A stretch of DNA of 64,000 bases from Stratiolaelaps scimitus. Lineage: Eukaryota; Arthropoda; Arachnida; Mesostigmata; Laelapidae. Each line of letters opens with the position of its first letter. The stretch's first letter is position 1. Both the position numbers and the translations under genes were made by a program. The stretch lies in contig JABWDB010000001.1 in the NCBI GenBank assembly GCA_019614645.1, positions 5,879,501 through 5,943,500 on the forward strand, in the 5' to 3' direction. This document shows, in pieces, positions 36,520-48,825 of the stretch. The notes beneath the pieces were generated by a model. That model was not told the DNA's origin, did not search any database, and saw nothing but the letters and a program-made list of their open reading frames with translations.

Positions 36520-36594
36520 CTGGTGACAGCGTTATCTCTGTCTCCATCATTGACAGTATGTAAGCTTTATGTTAACAACACAGAAGAAAAAGCT
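36520..36594 (-). CDS. candidate start-codon exon (minus chain, first)
   Basis: On the minus strand a strong acceptor (TGTTTTTCTCATTCTTTTAG) opens a 75-base exon ending at donor CACCAG|GTAAAT. All frames have stops in its first half. Tandem ATGs at 36550-36545, in the context CAATGATGG, then open MMETEITLSP and leave in phase 1. The exon would thus carry the end of the 5' leader and the initiation codon. Phase 1 fits the exon at 34085-34143. Product unknown. Confidence 0.28.
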
Positions 36595-36627
36595 CTAAAA
36601 GAATGAGAAAAACAATATATCTAACAA

Positions 36628-36665
36628 TTTCATTCCAATAACCTCACCAATATGTTGTATTTTTA
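36628..36665 (+). repeat. 38-bp dispersed repeat, copy 1
   Basis: The sequence begins TTTCATTCCAATAACC and recurs at 37073-37110 with three mismatches, 445 bases away in the same orientation. It may mark the ends of an inserted element or a local duplication; no family was recognised. Confidence 0.7.
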
Positions 36666-37072
36666 GGTGTGTCCATCTCAACTATGAGGATCCGAGCTGC
36701 AAATAACAAGGTGCAATTACATTAATTATGTTATTCATATTACTTTTACCTATTGCTACCTTACCTTCAGATTTATTATCCATGGGTTCATCCAGAACGT
36801 TGGGGGGGCTGGTGGTCTCCATAAATAACACTCGATGTAGTGCCACCAACCGATTATTGCTGGCACCCTGTAAAAAAAAAAGCTAATCGCAATACTTTTG
36901 CAGGCTTGGAACTCACTCTCTGTTATTAAATACTGCCTCGCCCCAATTGCAATTTGTTTCTGAACACATACCTCTCTGAGGAGCTGAGCAACGACGTCGG
37001 GCCCAGCGCATTACACTGTCCTTTCATTCACAATGCATTGTAGATGAGCCTCTACCATCGTAATTGTATTAC

Positions 37073-37110
37073 TTTCATTCCAATAACCTTACCAATATGT
37101 TATGTTTTTA
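37073..37110 (+). repeat. 38-bp dispersed repeat, copy 2
   Basis: Second copy of the repeat at 36628-36665, same orientation, three mismatches. Confidence 0.7.
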
Positions 37111-37778
37111 CTTAAATTTAGTCTATAATTATTTAATAATACGCATGCCGTGTTGTTTATCATTCGACACCTGCGAACCTTGTGTCTCATGTTCCCGCTG
37201 CTAGTCCCGCAAAAAACACTAGCCTCATAGTTATGCTTATATTCAATTCTCTCTCTCTCTCTCTCTTGTTATTCTACTACAAATAGCGTGTCAGCACTTG
37301 GGCAAATGGATCTTGTTGATACCATTAAACTGTCTACAAATCTCTAGTTCATTAGGCCTCCACAGCGCCCCTGGCTCTTGAGCATACTTACAAATACATC
37401 TCCAAATATTATCTGCACACATTATCCGGGCACAATTGTTTGCACTGAGTTTATTAATAAATCAATAAAAAAGCTTCACAGTTTGTCGTAGTAGAAGGAT
37501 GCTCTACACGCTACGTACTCACAGACATATGGATATGTCAAGACGAACTAGAACAGTTGGATACAAATAGGTGGTTTCAAAGCAGTAATTTCCCATCGGA
37601 AGGTCTGAGCAGAAGACCCGAAGGATTGGATGTTAGTTCAATGAAGAACGGATTTAAACTCCCATCATCTCTCGAACATCATCGAATGCTGCCGTCTGCA
37701 ATGCACAAATTACGATGCTATGTTGACAATATAGACTTAACTGGCGTCTTCTAATTGTCTGTCCATATATATATATAC

Positions 37779-37985
37779 ATGCTGGGCGGGAGGGTTTACC
37801 CCAGAGGAGGAATCACCTGCCGGTCCCTGCAAGGCACTGACTGAAGTAATACTTTGACAGTCCCGGTCAGTGGCCCAAAAAGTCAAAATCGGTTCTGGGT
37901 TTAGTCAGTAAGAGTCTGACACTACCATCCAAATACCTTAGTGTGAGGCCTGGTGTCCATGCAGGACTAACCTTTAACCTCTTAA
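37779..37985. other. GC-richer island, possible old mobile-element piece
   Basis: About 200 bases with noticeably higher GC than the AT-rich flanks, bounded on both sides by short (TA)n tracts. No ORF over 60 codons. The abrupt composition change suggests inserted DNA; I could not identify a family. Confidence 0.25.
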
Positions 37986-40172
37986 AAAATATATATATAT
38001 GCATATATACTATACTTGAATTTATTTGCCAACCGTCTATGGTCTTCTGAATTATTTTTATTCTGGCATTACCCTCAAAACGTAGCTAAAGTGACGAAAT
38101 CAAGTTTACTCCCATAACGATGTCATATCGAACGAAAATATGCCAGCTCACGTTATGATTTAACGACTCATTAAAGCTCTCTCTCTCTCTCTTGTCTCCT
38201 CTACCTAGCCACTGCTTAAATGATATGTTTCATATCGATGAACGGATCTTAAGATTACTCTATCTAGCCGAATGGCACAGCGCTGATGACGGTGCAGGGT
38301 TAACACCTGCATAACCGAATGGATGAATCCAATAAAAATAGGCAGGACATGAACCGTGAGGAACTCACGCTCTTTGGACCTATTGTACACCTGTTAACGT
38401 TGCGCTGCTGCATGCGACACAGACAAGCACACCCAGTGTGATTTATAGCAGAATAGGATAACGTCTTCGTTGAGGAAAAATAGGCAGAAAGTGACTGAGA
38501 TCTCACAGACATAACACACGGCTAATTATCGATAAGACACTGTATACACTCCTTCACACGAGTCATTGCCATAGCAAGTCAGATCGAACGTTTCATCGTG
38601 AATAGTGCACGTAAAATGTCGCTCGATATCTCGTCTCTATCAATCGTCTTCGGAATTCTCCAGACATATATATATATATATATATATACTGCATCTTTCG
38701 CAGAACGGATTCCTACCAAGCGCTAAAGAAAAAAAAATTGATGACTCCCCACAAAAAAAAGCACTCACACTTCTAATATACTACATTGCTGGCGTTGAAC
38801 TTTCAAGGCAACTCGCAAACAAATGAAAATTAACGGCTAACCAAGATGATTCCTCGTCAAATACCTGAAAGGATATTATTAAAGCCAAATTATTTCCACA
38901 TCATCGCCGCCTATGCGTTCCATCATCGGTTTATATCATATAACTAGCACTTGGAACGAACAAGATCCCCCTTGACTGAGCCTTCTCATCAACCGGAATC
39001 AACGAATGTGCGAACGTTGTTGTGAAGCCGCTCGAAATGATCTGCTAGCATTTACACTCAACGCGCGCAGAGCAGCCAAGTCAGAAGGTGCGGAACATTT
39101 CGACCAGTCCACCTGCCACGCGTGCATATCGATTGAAATCGTGTTGAGCGTCAAACGGTGCGCTAACCACTAAGCATTCTTATCGTTGGTGAGAATACGG
39201 AAGGACTACTATTCAGGTATCTGTCTGCTTTCTATAATAATTCTACTTCACTGCTTAGCGCCACTAAAAAACCTATATCGACACATGAAATCGAGCTAGA
39301 GGTGTGACGCCCCTGTTTATGAACTGATCGTTTCGCTGCGCTTGCGCGTGAACTGCGCTTTTGTTGCGTCCACGGTATATAGTCATTCGCTCAATTGTTC
39401 GATAGTAATGAGAGAAAAAAAATGAGCAGAATAATGAAAAAATTATGATATTTTTGACGTGACACTCGACTTGACGGGGACCAGACGAGGGAACGTAGCA
39501 AAAAACCAAAACTGCATTTTTTTTCGGGCATTGCTCATAGCGAATAACAGTGGCGAACGCACGATTTCCTGCAATTTTGTCTACTCCCTAATTAAGCGCT
39601 CGATTAAATCCTACTTAATATGTCTAATTAGCTTGGATTTCTATGAAAACCTATGTGAGCAGAGCTGATCGAAAAATTCATATGCATGATGATTCATCTA
39701 CAACAAAAAAATAACGATACAGTGTAAATAAATTCATTGTGCTCTACCTCATTAATCACTGTGCTCATTCGAGATCAATGTTTTGTTGGAAACCAAACGG
39801 ACACATCTCTAAAATATAGTCTATCAGCTCTGAAAAAGCGGTCACGTCAAATGAACGCCTAACGCCTGCACCGGATACGTCAACTCGTTCTTTCCGAATA
39901 CGTTTGTATTATTGTAGATGCTGCCACGTATCACGCTCACAAATTGTTGTTGTTTTTGTTGCTGTCTGACGAGTCCGATGGGCCGAGTTCTCAATGGGCC
40001 GTCAGAGACAAACCCATAGTCCCGTTCGTCGTTCGTGGGAAGGAGCGTCGTAGTTCTCTCAAGTGCGGCGTGTTTTTTTTTGTTCGATGAAAGTAGGCCC
40101 ATCTCCTTGCGTGTACGTCTACATATCTGTCTATGTGTATGTGTGTATGTGAGTGCGGAGCTGGCGATTGAC

Positions 40173-40211
40173 TATAAAGGGTATACCGACATCGTCTAAG
40201 GGCGTTCAGTC
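40173..40211 (+). promoter_or_regulatory. candidate TATA plus initiator promoter
   Basis: TATAAAGG starts at 40173, and the arthropod-type initiator TTCAGTC lies at 40205-40211, with A+1 at 40208. The 35-base spacing is slightly longer than the usual 30-31. Together with the leader, start codon and donor downstream it reads as the beginning of a plus-strand gene. Confidence 0.35.
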
Positions 40212-40616
40212 GTTATTGTGCCGCAGGAAGAGGCTGAACCGTTTCGCCTAGCCAGGATAAGGTTACAACTTGTCGTGCCGGCGGCGGCGGCGGCCAACGA
40301 AAAGGCGCGCTGACTCTTCGTGGAAGGCCAGACCTCTCAGCCTCGCGCTGAAGCTGAGGTTGCTGCTGCTGTTGTTGCTGCTGCTGCTGCTGCTGCAGAC
40401 AACGACGCAGACCTCAAATTAGTTCATCCCACCTATCACCCCCACCCCCCACCCAACCCGCCCCCACGGTGCCATCATCACTGGTTGTCTACGCATCTTC
40501 ACGATGACCCAACGATCGTCCGTTCGTTCGTTCATCGACTGAAACAACAGAGATGAAAAAAATGGCCACACACCAATCGAATCCTTGGTGGTTCGACGAC
40601 ACACACGGTCTCAGAG
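40208..40616 (+). CDS. candidate first exon with start codon
   Basis: Proposed 409-base exon from the initiator at 40208 to a consensus donor, CAGAG|GTGAGT, at 40617. Translation could start at ATG 40553, or better at ATG 40562 (AAAAAAATGGCC, a strong arthropod context). The second start reads MATHQSNPWWFDDTHGLR and leaves in phase 1. The leader holds CGG and CTG repeats and a C-rich stretch. Evidence is the agreement of promoter, start context and donor. The protein is not recognised, and the next exon is not established; 51507 is one phase-compatible choice. Confidence 0.37.
40360..40396. repeat. CTG-rich triplet repeat
   Basis: About twelve CTG/TTG triplets, the last seven pure CTG, within the proposed leader of the gene at 40.2 kb. 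Confidence 0.9.
40439..40465 (-). other. G-quadruplex motif
   Basis: On the plus strand the C runs are 5, 6, 3, 3 and 5 with loops of 1-2, which is a compact quadruplex motif on the minus strand. It lies inside the proposed first exon, so the sense RNA would be C-rich. Confidence 0.75.
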
Positions 40617-41119
40617 GTGAGTAGGCAGTTCGGCGGCGCCATTGCATGAGATAGTATTATTAGAATTATAGCATCCTCCCCACCGGTATCTGGTGTGCTG
40701 GCTAAAATTGCGATGACAACGCTACAAGAAATGCCAATGTCTATCTGTTGTAAATTTAATAGGTGTGTATATTGAGGATTACTTTCTATCTTTTTTTTTC
40801 GTTTTGTTTTTGTATAATAGAGTATTTTTACATTGTCTTGACTTGGACGTGTGATTAGCTCTCTACCTGGTAGATTGCATAAACGCAGAACGTACTTACA
40901 TCAATTTGAAAAGCTTCAAAAACGTTTGCGACTTAGCTGAAAAACAGCCATTTTGAAAGATGTCGACTTGAAATGGAGCTAAAAATAATTCGTTCTCGAA
41001 TGATATCTTTTGTTTGAAAGCTATATAAATATATATATATATAGTTAATGCATGAGTGGCGAAGATTGAGTACATTTCAAATGCAAAATATTAAACCACG
41101 GAGCGAGTTTCATATACTA
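40617..41119. other. AT-rich, nothing recognised
   Basis: Contains a T-rich tract near 40790-40812 and a short (TA)n near 41027-41043. If the exon at 40.2 kb is real this is the start of its intron. Confidence 0.6.
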
Positions 41120-41567
41120 ATTACAATCCGTTTCCGTCCAATGACTTCCTTGCATCCCTCTACGAACTTCATTATCTCTCTTTCCTAAGATCTATGGGCA
41201 AAAAAATCATTCCAAGGTGTTTTCGAGTAGCTCTACGCACTCCGGCAACGATTCGCACTCCCCCAATGTCCGGGGTATACGATGTTTTGGATGCGCCAAA
41301 ACATCTCTCCCAAACCCCAATAATTTTTGCCGGTTCGTAAAACAAACGTGTGGACGGTCCAGTTTTGTCCTGGTGGAACACAACACGCTTTCTGTTCGGG
41401 TTGCTTCCAATCGAGTGCTCGCTATATTTTGACCAGTGCTCGGTGATCTTTCCGAACATCAGATGCTGGTCGGGGTCGATTAAAGTCTTCATTTAATCGA
41501 CAACTGGGTGACCGCGGCGGGGAGGATCTTCGAGATCGAAATCTCCGTAAACAGATTTTCCAAGCCA
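41120..41567 (-). mobile_element. mariner transposase relic, internally deleted
   Basis: Minus-strand translation across frames gives mariner-family landmarks in the right order. First KWLGKSVYGDFDLEDPPRRG, the conserved segment before the second helix-turn-helix. Then a stop, then LIDPDQHLMFGKITEHW. Then a jump to NRKRVVFHQD, the catalytic-domain motif. Then RPH/YTPDIG-like pieces, and finally EREIMKFVEGCKEVIGRKR near the C-terminus. A functional protein is about 340-350 residues; here the middle is missing and at least two frameshifts and stops occur. A (CT)n array at 41576-41594 interrupts the 5' end. Terminal repeats were not found. Confidence 0.8.
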
Positions 41568-41869
41568 CTTTCGATTCTCTCTCTCTCTCTCTCTGTATAT
41601 GTCATATTGGAAGGTTTTTTTTGGATCTTGATGAATGTGACCTTAAGCTTTGATTTTATATATGATAAGTTGCGACACTTCATTTGCTTGAAATATGCAC
41701 GAGCGGAAAGGTAACTGAAAATGGAACATCCAGCACTTGGTCTTAGGTCCGTTCTTGGATCAATGAGGTTTAAAGTTTTCCAATGTTTTCTTATAGTAGA
41801 TTTTCTATACACTCCACGAAGGAATCTGAATCCGATCGCACATCGGAAAATAAAAAATTGACACTTGCC

Positions 41870-42565
41870 AATAGGGTTAAGATCTGGGTTCTGGGCTGGC
41901 CAGTCAGACAGTGGGATCTTCTGTCCGCGCATCAACCTTAATGTTGATGCTGATTTATGCTTAGGATCGTTGTCTTTTTGAAAAAATTGAGAGAGATATA
42001 GAGTTCGTTGTTGCCACAAGAAAATTCATATGGGGCTTGGAACTACCCTGGAAACAACCCGAAGCCATCACCAGCTTCCTCCCACCCTTGAAAAAGGGGG
42101 CCTGAGACGTTCACGCTGGAAGGCCTCATTCCTTCTCCTCCATAGAAACTCTGGCATGGTCTCGTCCCCTGTAGCTAAAATTCGATACGTCTGACCAAAT
42201 GATGCTCGACCAGAACACCGGTTTCTTTTTATATATATAACTGGCCAAACTCAAGCCTTGCAATGATTTTCTGATATGCGCCTTCTCATTGATATACGGC
42301 GTTAAACAGTACTGCTACCCTACGCGTGCGCATTCATGTTCCCAGCAAATTCTATACTAATAAAACAGGCAGAGACACCTCGGTCAGTAAGCGCCCTGCA
42401 CACAATACAGCCGTCATTCGCCACAGTTGTGCACCGTGGTTGTCCAGGTCGCGCTGTGTTGTCCACATTGCCAGGCTGCTGCTATTTGAGCTACAGTATA
42501 CTAGCAGTGTTCTTATAGATGTCGAGTTGCTCGCCTATTTCTTGGAACGTGGAACCTGTTTCATG
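41870..42565 (-). mobile_element. Tc1-like transposase relic
   Basis: On the minus strand the N-terminal helix-turn-helix (GSTFQEIGEQLDIYKNTAS) is followed by the first catalytic region IWSDVSN, then KGGRKLVMASGCF. The second aspartate motif is KDNDPKHKSAS and the third region is DWPAQNPDLNPIG. Stops and frameshifts separate these blocks. The catalytic Glu expected after NPI is Gly, so the DDE triad is broken. After this the reading turns into unrelated sequence, so the 3' end is lost. It lies just upstream of, and in the same orientation as, the mariner relic. Non-functional. Confidence 0.85.
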
Positions 42566-43016
42566 AAGCATCGGTGCTCTAGGTGAATCTCCAGAGGGAT
42601 TTCAGTTGTGTTTACCATGCTTTTGTTTCGACACTGCCTCAGTACAAATGCTAAATAGACTTTTAGTTTGAGACCGATATATTTTAGCACTTAAATTGGC
42701 GAGCATGCACTCGCGTATGATGTGTTTACTTAAACTGAGACATACATACATATCTGATATCGATTTAAGCATAACACCGGATGTGTAATCAAGAGAGCAA
42801 ATACTTGTGATCAATCGTTTCCCTGTCTATCATGGCATTTTAGTGCGCCATTGAATAAAAACACGACCGGGTCTCAATTTTCAATATCCAGTCAGATTCA
42901 GCGATGATTACACTCTCATTTAGTGAATCGAAAAGGTATTAGCTGAAAACATCATTTTAAAACTTTAAACCACAGTGATTCAAGGACAGACCCGAGACCA
43001 AGTAGTTCTGAGCACG

Positions 43017-43020
<4 letters not shown>

Positions 43021-43058
<38 letters not shown>
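43021..43058. repeat. (TA)19 microsatellite
   Basis: Nineteen uninterrupted TA units. Confidence 0.95.
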
Positions 43059-43059
<1 letters not shown>

Positions 43060-43896
43060 CAACAGCGAGCGTTAACATCTACATAAGAACGTAAATGTAA
43101 ATTTGCACATACAATCGTACATTTGTACATGCACTAGACCTTACGATGATCTAGATAGGCTTAATTCCGCTGATGAGCGCTTTAATTTGCACGCCAAACA
43201 ACGCGCAATTTCAAAGCCTAAATGCATGCCATTGATCATATCGACGATTGTGCGTCACAAGGCTATAAAATTACAGTTGGCCGTGCGTCAATGATTGATA
43301 CAATGCATAATGCATGTTTAGCTCGTATATCGAACTAAGTGTGGCTAGGCATTCAAACGAAATTCGGGGTTCGCTATAATCGCGCCTCTTAGCTCTCAGC
43401 CAGCACTGACCGTTTCGTCATTGTTCATTTTTGCCGCTTTGTGAAATGCTTACCCTATAGGCCAGCAGCTAACGTGTGTGACCTGTTATGATTGTATGAT
43501 TATCAATGGGCCAGGCTAAGTATTATGATTAATTCATGTGAACGTCACCACATGATCGCCCGTCCACCTGTCGAAATTGCTACTTTGCTGTTTAAGCAGG
43601 TTCAGACGTGAACTCCCAGTAACAGTTGTCGTAACGCTTGTGTAGGGGTGGCAGGATTACCAAGAGGGTGCTCCTCTTTGTGGCCTCCCGATACTGACCA
43701 TAGCTGCTGAAGGTCGTCGGCTATCCCGCATACTCAAACCAGCTGAACCGTATGGACGTCCGATACGTTCGACAGCTGGACGTTATGGCCAAAACTATAA
43801 CAACAATCGATTCTCACCAGCTTTGAAAGTGTTGCGCCAAATACAAGTAATTATTACGGTAGGATTATATTAGATGTGATTCTCACTGAGACGATA

Positions 43897-43932
<36 letters not shown>

Positions 43933-45635
43933 ATCTATCTAGCCTCAATAGATGGAGGCAGCGTCTGTGGCCGCGCATTGACCGGTAACTTTCGGCCAAA
44001 ACCAATGTTTTTGGTGTTTTTGTCAATGCAAACTTGGTGGTCACAGATCATTCATTTCATCGTGTGTCATAGATACATGTGGTATGTGGTTGAATATTTG
44101 GTGAAATCATCATTTGTCAGCAGCAGCAGCAGCAACAGCAGAAGCACCCGGCGTCGTGTATGGCACGCAAAAGAAAAGTATACAACAATGTCACAACGCC
44201 CCAGCACAGCATCGCAACGATATGCGATCTATTGTTATTACTATATATGCCAGTGACGATCTGTAACGGTTTTGTAACAAGAAGTTACGATCGTATATAT
44301 CGAGTCGACGACCATGGCGCCATCGAGCACAACGCTGCCGCAGTAGGCTACTGATGATCAATAACAGCAATAAGTACAACGCGGAGAGCGCCGATTGTCA
44401 GCTGTAACATTATCAGTCCTATATCGATTTTTGAAAATGGTAATCATAATAATTTTATCTACTACTAGTACAACTCCGCCAGCAGTGCAACAACGCCGAA
44501 CAGCCGGCCCGGGCGCGAGAACATTTCCACCTGTCGGGGAGTTGTCGGGACGCGACCAGCTACGAGCCACATTGATTCTCGTCGTATCGCCGTCGCCGTC
44601 GGCATCACCCGGCTCAATCATCCCCTTTATCAATATATATATATATATATATATTGAGGCCCTGTGGTGGCGTACCTGACGCCAGCGGCGCGAGCTAGCG
44701 ATCGGTACTTGTACAGGAGCAACAATATCATCGCCAGCCAGGCGCTAATTTCAAAGTTGATCGCAAACTGCGTGCGTTGCCCAATCTCGTGTGACGTGTT
44801 TGACGTCGATTCTTCCATTCGACTGGCAATTGCCAATGGGGCAGGCGACCCGCGATTGTGCATTGTGAGAAACAGCAGCAGCAGCAGCGGTAGCGGCCCT
44901 TGCGGTGACAGCGGCTGTCCGTAGCCGCTGTTACCTACTCTCGGCCACGATACCAGTCGTCGTCGTTGTTGTTGTTCTGCCAGCAGAAAATAGTCCAGTA
45001 TTGGCATCGTTCAGCCAGCGTTCGGGCCCGCAAGACACAGGGAACAAATCGTGAACTACGGTGGCTGCTGCTGCTGCTTCCACTGTGGTGGCCACTGCAT
45101 GAACAGCAGCAGCAGCAGCAGCAAAACGGTAATAGATCCGGGCCAGCGTAGCAGCAGCAGCAGTGGCAGCAACAGGCGCCGTCATCGGCGCTGCCGCCAC
45201 TGTAGTGCCGCCTTATCTCGCATCATCCCGCTGGTCACAGCGTTGCCGGTGCCGGGTCCGACGACGACGACAACAATAACCAGAACAACGACAACAGCGG
45301 CCACTTCACTCCGCCTATTTCATTGGTTTCGTTCACGCGGTAGCAGCGGCGACGGCGGCGGTGGTGACCGCAACCGCCGCCGCCACCACTGCGCCCGCCA
45401 ATGGTATTGCGGTCGCCGCCGCCGCCGCCACCGCCGTCTCCCATATGAGTTGCCGAATTCTATGTTCACCAATGCTCGCTTGATAGCGATGCAACTGCTA
45501 CACCTAGATAGCGTACCTATATCCATCTATCTATCTATATCAATCAATCCATAGGGTATTCTCTCGGTGTGCGAGTGTCTCTGTATGTAGCTATGTATGT
45601 ATAACTTCAGACGCGTCCGCTCTGCCGGCTCGCGT

Positions 45636-45682
45636 AGCAGCAGCCGCCGCAGCAGCCGCCGCAGCAGCCGCCGCCGCCGCAG
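45636..45682. repeat. 12-bp minisatellite, (GCAGCAGCCGCC)n
   Basis: Three tandem copies of a 12-base unit made of CAG and CCG triplets, followed by a CCG run. Confidence 0.85.
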
Positions 45683-48181
45683 CCACGTCGTCGTCGTCGT
45701 CGTGTACTTGTCGATACTTCGGTGTGTCCGTGTATTGAGTGTGTTCTATATGGTGTATGTATATCTATCTACCTATCCATCTGTCTGTGTGTCACCATGA
45801 GATACTCTCTCTCTGTCTCTCTCGCGCGCGCGCGCGCTCTTTTTTCCCTCTATATGGCTGCTTACCTGTCTGTCTGCCTACTTACAGACCTACCTACCTA
45901 CCTACCTAGCTACCTACCAATCTGTCTGTCTGTTGGTCTGCTGGCCTCCTCCCTCCATCGCTACGGCTGTGTCTGTTTTGTGTGTTATGTGCGTCCCTTC
46001 CCGTAGCAGCAGCAGCAGCAGCAGCAGCAACAGCAACACATGTAACATCTATATTAATAACATGTAGTAGTCGTCGTCGTCTTTTAGCTGTAATACTAGC
46101 GGTACCCTTAATGCTATCAGTAGTGTCGCAGTGTTATGTTGTATGATAATACCACTACTATGTGTTATGTTGTGTGTTCGTGTGTGTGTAGCAAGTGTCT
46201 GTGTGTGTGACTGACTGACTACTGAATGTAACCTATAGATTGTTGAATAGAACAAAGACGTCGTCTGTGAGCAGCTGCCCGCTCCGTCAAGCCGTCAACT
46301 GACTGAGAGAGAGTGACTGAGTGAGTGAATGAGTGGCGGTGGTAGTTATGCTGCTGCTGCTGCTGGTGTTGGTGATGCTGCTGCTGCTACCGAGATCGCT
46401 GATGCGTCTACGATGGCCCGGGCGGTGACAGCGATGTCGCCGGTGCCTGTCGCGCTCTCTCTCTCTCCCCTCCTGTCCCCGGTCCGACCACCGATCAGTG
46501 TCGGCCAGAGAGAGAGAGAGAGAGAGAGATCCTGTAGTTAGTTGCTCTCGTTTCAGAGCAGAACACCACCACAGGCGGCGGCGGCGGCGGCCGCGGCGGC
46601 CGCGGTGCTGGATGAATGAATGGATAAAGCTAGAATGAGAGTGTGTGACTCGGCGTGTCTTTGTGGTGTGTGCCTCGATGTGCAACAGTGGCAACCATCC
46701 ACTGGAAGAAGAGTGGGAACTGTTGTTACACAGGTGGCTAGAAAGCGACCACAAACAGAATAGTCGATGCAGAACTACGGCGGTGGCTTTTCGGCTGTCT
46801 GTATCCACTAGACAGTAGAGTGGCAAACGATAGCGAACTCGATCGACCGACCGACCACTCGCTCGCTCGCTTGCTCGGCCGCCAGACTCCGAACGCGAGG
46901 AAGAGGACCAAGGAAGTACATAGGAGGCTGCGGCGGCGGCGGCGGCGACGCCGATGACGACGAGACAAATCAGACTCGGCAGACTATTGTCGAATGGCCA
47001 CGATCGACCACTGCTAGACTAAAACTATTATGTATCGTGCAAGGGAAACGACGATCGGCAAGGAAAGCACAGAACGCGAGTACTACATAGGGTACTACCG
47101 TCAGGACAGTCAAAGAAAAGAAGAAGAAAAAGAGAAAAAAGGTAGCTGTCATGATGAATCAACAAGGCAACCGACAGCGTCTCAAGCAGCGATATTGGAG
47201 CAGCCCAAATGGAGCCGGCGGCGACACCAAGCGAAAACTGCAACAACAATATGTCGTAGCGTTTTTTTACTTGCTTGTTTGTGTTGCTTGCTATTTGTGT
47301 TGATGCATGCAGGTGTGTAATAGCTCTGGTGGTACCATGGTGCTCGTTGGGTGCACCAGCACACGACCACACCCACACGGTCTCGTTCGGACCAATGAAC
47401 GTTTGTATGCGAGAAAGGTGTACATCAATACCATCTTTGGCGATGTGTCCCCGCACTAATTAAACGAAAGGACTAAGGGAAACACTCGTCGTCATCTGCT
47501 ATCACTATCTTTGTGTATGCACAGTCGTGTAGACGTTCCGAACTACTGATGATTAATGTATCTTAACTAAACACCGACCAGCTATGATGGGAGCCGGGGT
47601 TGATTGCATATGAGTGAAGTATCGTAGCGCAGTTGTCAATTAACTTTTCCCCAAGCTGTGATATAAGAACCGGTGCACTCGGCAAAACAGCACAATGATC
47701 CGTGTCACCTGAAAGAGATTGATTCATATCTTTGACGAATTGTTCAAGAAGTGTCGATTGTTGTGGTCGGTTGCTGTCGACTCAGTGCAAAAAAACCGCG
47801 AACAGCCCAAGCCCAACAACGCTGTAGCGGCCAGCGTGATAATGTGGTTAAATGATTTTAGCATCAAATAACGACGAAAATCGTAACTAGAATTAATAAC
47901 AGTTACACGGGGGCGAGTTATCGAGCCAAACTTGACAGAAATTTTCGTCTGAAAGCTGGTGGCGAAGAAAAAGGTTCAAAAAGGTGTATGTTCTATGATT
48001 CGCATCAATTGCGAGATTTTAACATATGAATGTTGTGCCACCATTTTTTTGCTAGAAAAGCTTGAGCCCTCAGCATATAGGTATGTTGATCAGATGCTGT
48101 AGGTCCTAACGAGTCCGACGAGTCATCTGATCGATGAATGTGTTCCGTCATTCTATCACAACTGTTGTGACAACACACACA

Positions 48182-48218
<37 letters not shown>

Positions 48219-48785
48219 CGCTAAGGTACTGCACTATATAGTCGAACAAGCATAAGAGGTTCATAGGCATCGATACTGTAGCGGTGGTCAGATCGGAAAG
48301 GATGTGGAGTTGGTGACGGAGGTGGAGGAGGAAGAGCCGCACACTGCCGTCTGCTGACAGAGTATGCAGCCACCACGACAGCAGCAGCAGCGACAGCCGC
48401 CGAATCGGAGCAAACAAAGGGACGATATGGTCGACTATCGGTAGCCGTCACCGTCGGACCGAATCGGACACTCAACCGGCAGAAACTTCGTCAGTGATCC
48501 CACCCAACCGAATGAACAAATGACTGAACGGCGGCTCGCCCTCTCTTGCCCTTGTACTACCATGGTGCTACTGGTGGTAATTGATGATTGTTATTGCGCA
48601 CACAAATGCCGGGAATCGATTCAGAGACGCCGCAATTATATATATATATAGCATTAGAATAATCATCGTCACAAATATATAAATGTTTAGTCACGGCCAG
48701 AATTCGTTGACTTCGATTGAATAGTGAATTCGCAAGTTCCCTCCTTGCCTGTCATCATATGTATCTGTACATATATGTATGTATG

Positions 48786-48825
<40 letters not shown>

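Larger units (their letters stand above)
36666..40172. other. AT-rich, no supportable gene
   Basis: Contains a duplicated 38-mer, (CT)n tracts at 37250-37266 and 38180-38194, and (TA)n near 37767, 37990 and 38666-38690. ORFs stay short (under 90 codons) and lack support. Confidence 0.6.

Noticed and set aside
36785..36880. Possible mariner terminal repeat near 36665 (TTAGGTGTG)
   Set aside because: No matching inverted copy was found near the mariner relic; the resemblance is a few bases.
47309..47459. Frame after a pyrimidine-rich acceptor, ending in NTIFGDVSPH
   Set aside because: The acceptor tract is good but two plus frames and one minus frame are equally protein-like, and there is no donor or polyadenylation signal nearby.
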